8,862 nt of DNA, taken from contig WLEH01000026.1 in the NCBI GenBank assembly GCA_009704345.1, forward strand, positions 1 through 8,862, read 5' to 3'. The notes under the pieces are model-generated. The model did not search any database and was not told the DNA's origin. It was given only the letters and a program-made list of their open reading frames with translations. Each line of letters starts with the position of its first letter. Position 1 is the stretch's first letter. This document shows, in pieces, positions 6,296 to 8,862 of this stretch. A program made the position numbers and the translations under genes. This DNA is from Actinomycetota bacterium. Lineage in GTDB: Bacteria > Actinomycetota > Actinomycetes > S36-B12 > UBA5976.

Positions 6296-6312
6296 GTTGA
6301 GTCATTCAACCT
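6294..6312 (+). repeat. Leader hairpin before tRNA-Glu
   Basis: GGTTGA (6295-6300) pairs perfectly with TCAACC (6306-6311) across a 5-nt loop, extended by a G-U pair at 6294/6312. It ends four bases before the mature tRNA-Glu 5' end. It may shape processing of the primary transcript, although part of it would lie upstream of the transcription start predicted above, so one of the two calls may be wrong. Confidence 0.4.
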
Positions 6313-6316
6313 GCAG

Positions 6317-6389
6317 GCCCCCATCGTCTAGCGGCCTAGGACGCCGCCCTTTCACGGCGGTAGCGCGGGTTCAAATCCCGTTGGGGGTA
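6317..6389 (+). tRNA. tRNA-Glu (anticodon TTC)
   Basis: A full cloverleaf can be drawn by hand. The acceptor stem GCCCCCA pairs with TGGGGGT, with a terminal G-U pair as in other actinobacterial tRNA-Glu genes. The anticodon stem CCGCC/GGCGG holds loop CTTTCAC with TTC at its centre, and the T-arm is CGGG-TTCAAAT-CCCG. The discriminator base is A and CCA is not encoded. It is the first of three co-oriented tRNA genes. Confidence 0.95.
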
Positions 6390-6390
6390 C

Positions 6391-6410
6391 GTGTCTCGTT
6401 ACACAACGAG
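6391..6410 (+). repeat. Spacer hairpin between tRNA-Glu and tRNA-Asp
   Basis: CTCGTT (6395-6400) pairs perfectly with AACGAG (6405-6410) over loop ACAC; the last G is base 1 of tRNA-Asp. A competing smaller hairpin GTGT (6391-6394) with ACAC (6401-6404) uses the same bases, so two exclusive structures are possible in this 20-nt spacer. Confidence 0.45.
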
Positions 6411-6483
6411 GCCCCGTAGCGCAGTTGGTTAGCGCGCCGCCCTGTCACGGCGGAGGTCGCGGGTTCAAGTCCCGTCGGGGTCG
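6410..6483 (+). tRNA. tRNA-Asp (anticodon GTC)
   Basis: Acceptor stem GGCCCCG pairs with CGGGGTC (one G-U pair), discriminator G73 as expected for Asp identity. D-arm GCGC...GCGC, anticodon stem CCGCC/GGCGG with loop CTGTCAC giving GTC, and T-arm CGGG-TTCAAGT-CCCG. The length is 74 nt and CCA is not encoded. It lies 20 nt after tRNA-Glu in the same orientation, probably co-transcribed. Confidence 0.95.
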
Positions 6484-6490
6484 CGGTGGA

Positions 6491-6504
6491 TCTGGTTAAC
6501 CAGA
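6491..6504 (+). repeat. Spacer palindrome/hairpin between tRNA-Asp and tRNA-Phe
   Basis: TCTGGTTAACCAGA is a perfect 14-bp palindrome; in RNA it gives a 5-bp stem with a TTAA loop. It occupies the middle of the 36-nt spacer. A further small repeat, ACAC (6506-6509) with GTGT (6516-6519), fills the remainder up to the tRNA-Phe start. Confidence 0.45.
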
Positions 6505-6519
6505 AACACTATGTGGTGT

Positions 6520-6596
6520 GGCCAGGTAGCTCAGTTGGTACGAGCGTCCGCCTGAAAAGTGGAAGGTCGCCGGTTCGATCCCGGCCCTGGCCACCA
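6520..6596 (+). tRNA. tRNA-Phe (anticodon GAA), CCA encoded
   Basis: Acceptor stem GGCCAGG pairs fully with CCTGGCC, followed by discriminator A (6593) and a genome-encoded CCA (6594-6596), unlike the two tRNAs before it. D-arm GCTC/GAGC, anticodon stem TCCGC/GTGGA with loop CTGAAAA giving GAA, T-arm GCCGG-TTCGATC-CCGGC. One base separates its CCA from the stop codon of the convergent downstream gene, so there is no separate terminator region. Confidence 0.95.
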
Positions 6597-6597
6597 C

Positions 6598-8010
6598 TTA
6601 AATTTTTGAAGTAAGTAAATCCAAAACATCTTTAGCACTCCAGCCATCTGGATGAAGTTGCAACATATGTTCCACATCAGTTGTTGTTGCGCCTAGTGTT
6701 AACAGTGGCGCTTCGTGATAACCATCGGCACGCTCCTGACCAAGCCCAATAGTTGCTAGCAAGCCGTTACACAAACAAATTCGACCTTCAATTTCAGCCT
6801 CATCGCCACCTTTGCGCAAAAATGGTTTTTCTGGTTCTGAGGCACATTTTGAAATTACTTTTCCATCATCGGTAATGGTGTTTGATCTTAAATAACCTAA
6901 ATCACAAAGTTTTGGTCGAGCTTTGAACGTTTCTTCCATTCCAACAGTGCCAGGTAGTTCAACTACTTTAAATGGGAACCCCGTTGGACTTGCACGATGA
7001 TCAGTTCTAACCTTTAGTTTCTTTTCTTTCGCTGCTTGCAACATCTGCACTCTTAAATCTTCGCGCATGCCAGATTCATTAGATAACGCAAACAGTGATC
7101 CAACTTGAACACCTGCTGCTCCATGATCAATTGCATCCTTAACCGCATCTGCTGTTGCCCTCCCGCCGGCTAGCCAGAATGGCAATCCAACAGCGCGCAT
7201 TTTTTCTAGGTTAACTTCATCTAGCGGGCCAAAGCCAGATTCAGTATCTTGCAGTTTTCTTGGTGGCGCATTGTGTCCGCCTGCCATCCAATGCTCAACG
7301 ACAAAACCATCGGGTCTGGTTATTTCACTTCGCGCTAAATAATTAGCTAAAACTTCAGCTGTCACAATTGCCAAGAATTTTGGTGCTTTAAGTTTTGGGG
7401 CAACACCAAATGCCGCAACTGGATCAAAACTTAACTTAGGTGCCGCCACATCATTTGGTCGATCAGCATCAACAGTTAGTGAACCCACGTTGCCTGCTGC
7501 AAAATCTCGGATGAGTTGCGGGATTTCGCGCGGAATCCCAGCACCCATTAACACCACATCGACTTCAGCTAACATCGCACCATAAAGTGCAGCTGGTGTT
7601 GCGGTTTGTAGTTTCTCTAAAAAGTTAATGCCAACTTTGCCGCCAGATTGTTTTGCTAACCAAACTTCAGCAAAGTTTGCTGCCGCCACTAATTGGTCGT
7701 GCTCCACGTTTGACTTTAAACTGATGCGATGCATTGGTCGATACGGTTTGCCATTTCGACCTTCAGGCAAATACCAAGCAGCCAATAATTTTTCAGTAAC
7801 TTCTGGATAAGGGAATTCGGCGAGCGCTCGGCGCATATGTCCGCCCGGATCACCATTTTGCAATCGACGAGCAACCACCGTATCGAGCGCAGTACCGCTG
7901 ACCACACCTAAATGTCCGTGATTAGAAACGGTGTAAGCCAGCTCCCAACCAGAAACTGCCACACCCATGCCGCCTTGAATCACTACAGGCAGCCCAAGTG
8001 AGTTGTCCAA
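6598..8010 (-). CDS. Nitronate monooxygenase (2-nitropropane dioxygenase)-family flavoprotein with C-terminal Cys-rich extension
   Basis: FMN-dependent TIM-barrel protein of the nitronate monooxygenase/2-nitropropane dioxygenase family, 470 residues; the usual catalytic core is about 310-370. Motifs: PVVIQGGMGVAVS at 8-20, VDVVLMGAG near 150-158, EHWMAGGHNAPP at 239-250, AGGRAT at 281-286 and GVQVGSLFALS at 300-310, a phosphate-binding signature. The extra C-terminal part holds Cys369, Cys389 and a CxC at 412/414 (CLCNGLLATIGLG). The start is a TTG at 8010: an in-frame TAA lies five codons upstream, no ATG or GTG intervenes, and AGGAG sits 4 nt before it. The next plausible start is GTG at codon 10. 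It follows the bldC-like gene by 42 nt filled by a hairpin. Possible roles are nitronate detoxification or a PfaD-like flavin reduction step; true activity is unknown. Confidence 0.85.
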   Translation of the reverse strand: MDNSLGLPVVIQGGMGVAVSGWELAYTVSNHGHLGVVSGTALDTVVARRLQNGDPGGHMRRALAEFPYPEVTEKLLAAWYLPEGRNGKPYRPMHRISLKSNVEHDQLVAAANFAEVWLAKQSGGKVGINFLEKLQTATPAALYGAMLAEVDVVLMGAGIPREIPQLIRDFAAGNVGSLTVDADRPNDVAAPKLSFDPVAAFGVAPKLKAPKFLAIVTAEVLANYLARSEITRPDGFVVEHWMAGGHNAPPRKLQDTESGFGPLDEVNLEKMRAVGLPFWLAGGRATADAVKDAIDHGAAGVQVGSLFALSNESGMREDLRVQMLQAAKEKKLKVRTDHRASPTGFPFKVVELPGTVGMEETFKARPKLCDLGYLRSNTITDDGKVISKCASEPEKPFLRKGGDEAEIEGRICLCNGLLATIGLGQERADGYHEAPLLTLGATTTDVEHMLQLHPDGWSAKDVLDLLTSKI

Positions 8011-8017
8011 CCTGCTC

Positions 8018-8056
8018 CTAACTTACGGTACCGTAGGTTACGGTAACGTAAGTTAG
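8018..8056 (-). promoter_or_regulatory. 39-nt near-perfect palindrome spanning the bldC stop codon to the next gene's ribosome-binding site
   Basis: On the minus strand CTAACTTACG, then one mismatched base, then TACCGTA, loop ACC, TACGGTA, mismatch, CGTAAGTTAG. That is 10 bp plus 7 bp of perfect pairing with a 3-nt loop. The 5' end includes the TAA stop of the bldC-like gene and the 3' end runs into the AGGAG site of the monooxygenase gene. No U-tract follows, so a simple terminator is unlikely. As DNA it also reads as repeated TACGGTA half-sites, twice direct (8024, 8039) and once inverted (8029), including a perfect 12-bp TACGGTACCGTA (8024-8035). It could therefore be an operator (TetR- or MerR-like), or an mRNA hairpin controlling translation. 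Confidence 0.7.
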
Positions 8057-8253
8057 CGCATATCGTCTAGACCTGGCCCTTGGCTTGCTGCCAACATGGC
8101 TCGAATCTCCGCGGCCCTAAATCTTCGATGTCCGCCCAGGGTTTTGACTGTGGTGATCTTGCCTGAGTTTGCCCACCGGGAAACGGTTTTTGGGTCAACT
8201 GCGAACAGTTTGGCCACCTCCCCTGGGGTCATCAACTCTTCATGATTACTCAT
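8053..8253 (-). CDS. bldC: BldC-like MerR-type helix-turn-helix transcriptional regulator
   Basis: Small DNA-binding protein of 66 residues, matching the BldC family (about 65-70 residues). The MerR-like winged helix-turn-helix covers MTPGEVAKLFAVDPKTVSRW (residues 8-27), followed by SGKITTVKTLGGHRRFR (30-46), the family signature with the GGHRR wing. It has no effector-binding or dimerisation domain, as in BldC. In Streptomyces BldC controls entry into development and binds direct repeats as head-to-tail oligomers; in a non-sporulating cell the role is probably more general. The frame stays open upstream to 8436, but the start ATG at 8253 is chosen because GGAGG (8262-8266) lies 8 nt before it; another ATG two codons earlier sits too close to that site. 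It is divergent from the DUF3073 gene and upstream of the monooxygenase gene. Confidence 0.9.
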   Translation of the reverse strand: MSNHEELMTPGEVAKLFAVDPKTVSRWANSGKITTVKTLGGHRRFRAAEIRAMLAASQGPGLDDMR

Positions 8254-8376
8254 TTTCATACCCTCCAAGGAAACTCTCTCAAAGAATCGGACAAAAGTCT
8301 CCTGTTTAATTCTGTGAATACGACCACTAAACTGCCGCCCTGAGAAAATACGAGCAAAAGTCTGGGAGGGCCACTC
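8254..8376. promoter_or_regulatory. Divergent bldC/DUF3073 promoter region with direct repeats
   Basis: This 123-bp gap must hold promoters for both genes. CAAAAGTCT occurs at 8292-8300 and 8355-8363 (63 bp apart, six helical turns) in partly similar flanks. AATACGA occurs at 8317-8323 and 8347-8353, and AATTC at 8308 precedes AATAC at 8317 by 9 bp. No clear -35/-10 pair was found on either strand. Since BldC-family proteins bind short direct repeats, autoregulation is plausible but unproven. Confidence 0.4.
8365..8369 (+). promoter_or_regulatory. Shine-Dalgarno site of the DUF3073 gene
   Basis: GGAGG lies 7 nt before the ATG at 8377 and fixes the start of this short gene. Confidence 0.7.
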
Positions 8377-8574
8377 ATGGGCCGAGGCCGAAAGAAGGCA
8401 AAACAGACACGTGTTGCTAGAGAATTGAAATATCACTCATTTGACACCGATCTAGATAAATTGCAGCAAGAACTTGCGACAAAGCACAATGATGATGATC
8501 AGTATTCTGATTTAGCAGATAAGTATGCGGAGTACGACCAGGACGATGACGAAGATGAGGACGAAAGAGCTTAG
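8377..8574 (+). CDS. DUF3073 family protein (actinobacteria-specific, function unknown)
   Basis: A 65-residue, highly charged cytosolic protein. The N-terminus GRGRKKAKQTRVARELKYHS (residues 2-21) is the DUF3073 signature, strongly basic. The middle (22-50) is helix-prone, and the tail is very acidic (DQDDDEDEDE, 54-63), so charge is sharply split along the chain. It has no signal peptide or membrane segment. Members are almost confined to actinobacteria and are often seen near purM and bldC, as here. No function is established; the basic head could contact nucleic acid and the acidic tail might counter it, but that is only inference. It is transcribed divergently from the bldC-like gene and converges on purM, whose stop codon it overlaps (TAG at 8572-8574 versus TAA at 8571-8573). 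Confidence 0.92.
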   Translation: MGRGRKKAKQTRVARELKYHSFDTDLDKLQQELATKHNDDDQYSDLADKYAEYDQDDDEDEDERA

Positions 8575-8862
8575 TTAAAGCTGTTCACCAACTTAACTGA
8601 ACCGCCCACGCCACCTTTAGGTGCCGCATCTGAAACTTGATGACTCCGGGCAACTACTTCACCTACCAACCAAGCGTCGCGGCCGATCTTGGTTAGCGCT
8701 GATTTCACGCTTGATACTTCATCAGCGGCCACAACTAACAGCATGCCAATTCCGAGATTGAAGGTATCTTCAAACGCAGCCAATTCAGATTTGTTTTTCT
8801 TTGCCAAGTAACTAAAGATTTGTTGTGGCTGCCAACTTGATCGATCTAAATCAACGTGAGCA
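8571..8862 (-). CDS. purM: Phosphoribosylformylglycinamidine cyclo-ligase (PurM), partial C-terminus
   Basis: The C-terminal 96 residues of PurM (AIR synthetase), which closes formylglycinamidine ribonucleotide to aminoimidazole ribonucleotide with ATP in purine synthesis. The reading frame stays open to the right edge and starts outside the window. A TTG at 8807-8805 is an internal leucine, not a start. Visible family features: DRSSWQPQQIFSYL, then ELAAFEDTFNLGIGMLLVVA, a characteristic PurM FN(M/L)G(I/V)GM segment, then DAWLVGEVV near the end. The last residues (SVKLVNSFN) match a typical PurM tail. The stop TAA overlaps the TAG of the DUF3073 gene by 3 nt. In actinobacteria purM commonly lies next to DUF3073 and bldC, so this supports both the gene call and the phylum. 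Confidence 0.92.
   Translation of the reverse strand, partial: AHVDLDRSSWQPQQIFSYLAKKNKSELAAFEDTFNLGIGMLLVVAADEVSSVKSALTKIGRDAWLVGEVVARSHQVSDAAPKGGVGGSVKLVNSFN

Noticed and set aside
6317..6596. Integration (att) site at the tRNA cluster
   Set aside because: tRNA 3' ends are common phage targets, but no duplicated tRNA 3' fragment, integrase or mobile gene is visible in the window.
6603..6607. T-run after tRNA-Phe as an intrinsic terminator
   Set aside because: Only five Ts, and the nearest stem is the tRNA's own acceptor and T-arm; it also encodes the end of the opposite gene. It is a weak possibility only.
8254..8436. Longer 127-residue version of the BldC-like protein
   Set aside because: BldC proteins are about 65-70 residues, the GGAGG site points to the ATG at 8253, and the extension would run across the DUF3073 start into its coding region.
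8805..8807. Separate small gene starting at 8807 on the minus strand
   Set aside because: The first codon is TTG and the open frame continues to the window edge with clear PurM sequence, so it is the 3' part of purM.
1..8862. CRISPR array, insertion sequence or toxin-antitoxin system
   Set aside because: No regularly spaced repeats, transposase-like frame, terminal inverted repeats or toxin-sized pair was seen.

Overview
The window looks like a chromosomal piece of a low-to-mid GC member of the Actinomycetota. The strongest clues are at the right end: a BldC-type MerR-like regulator and a DUF3073 protein sit beside the 3' end of purM, all groupings typical of actinobacteria. A tRNA-Glu/Asp/Phe cluster lies nearby. 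GC content (mid-40s percent by eye), very short intergenic gaps and overlapping stop codons suggest a compact, streamlined genome such as freshwater Nanopelagicales-like actinobacteria. That placement is an inference, not shown by the sequence.

Layout. (1) Positions 1-2462, minus strand: an operon reading CtBP-like D-2-hydroxyacid dehydrogenase, a free-standing 82-residue lipoyl carrier, E1 alpha, then E1 beta (cut by the left edge) of a 2-oxoacid dehydrogenase complex. A good sigma70-type promoter precedes it at 2502-2530. (2) Positions 2678-5273, plus strand, divergent from (1): a KduD-like short-chain dehydrogenase followed by two tandem paralogous EamA/DMT transporters. (3) Positions 5270-6076, minus strand: a second short-chain dehydrogenase whose catalytic lysine is replaced by methionine. 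It is convergent with the second transporter and the two stop codons overlap. (4) Positions 6317-6596, plus strand: tRNA-Glu, tRNA-Asp and tRNA-Phe, with a small hairpin before each. (5) Positions 6598-8253, minus strand: bldC-like regulator followed by a nitronate monooxygenase-family protein; the whole 42-nt gap between them is a long hairpin. (6) Positions 8377-8574, plus strand: DUF3073 protein, convergent with purM (minus strand, cut by the right edge), again with overlapping stop codons.

How the genes may work together. Blocks 1-3 read like an accessory catabolic locus. NAD(P)-dependent dehydrogenases would oxidise a hydroxy acid or deoxy-sugar acid to a 2-oxo acid, which the E1/lipoyl machinery would decarboxylate, while the paired DMT permeases move a substrate or product. 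The substrate cannot be read from the sequence, and no E2 acyltransferase or E3 is visible inside the window. Blocks 4-6 are ordinary actinobacterial housekeeping neighbourhood. No mobile element, CRISPR array or canonical intrinsic terminator was found, and no stretch over 300 bases lacks a gene.
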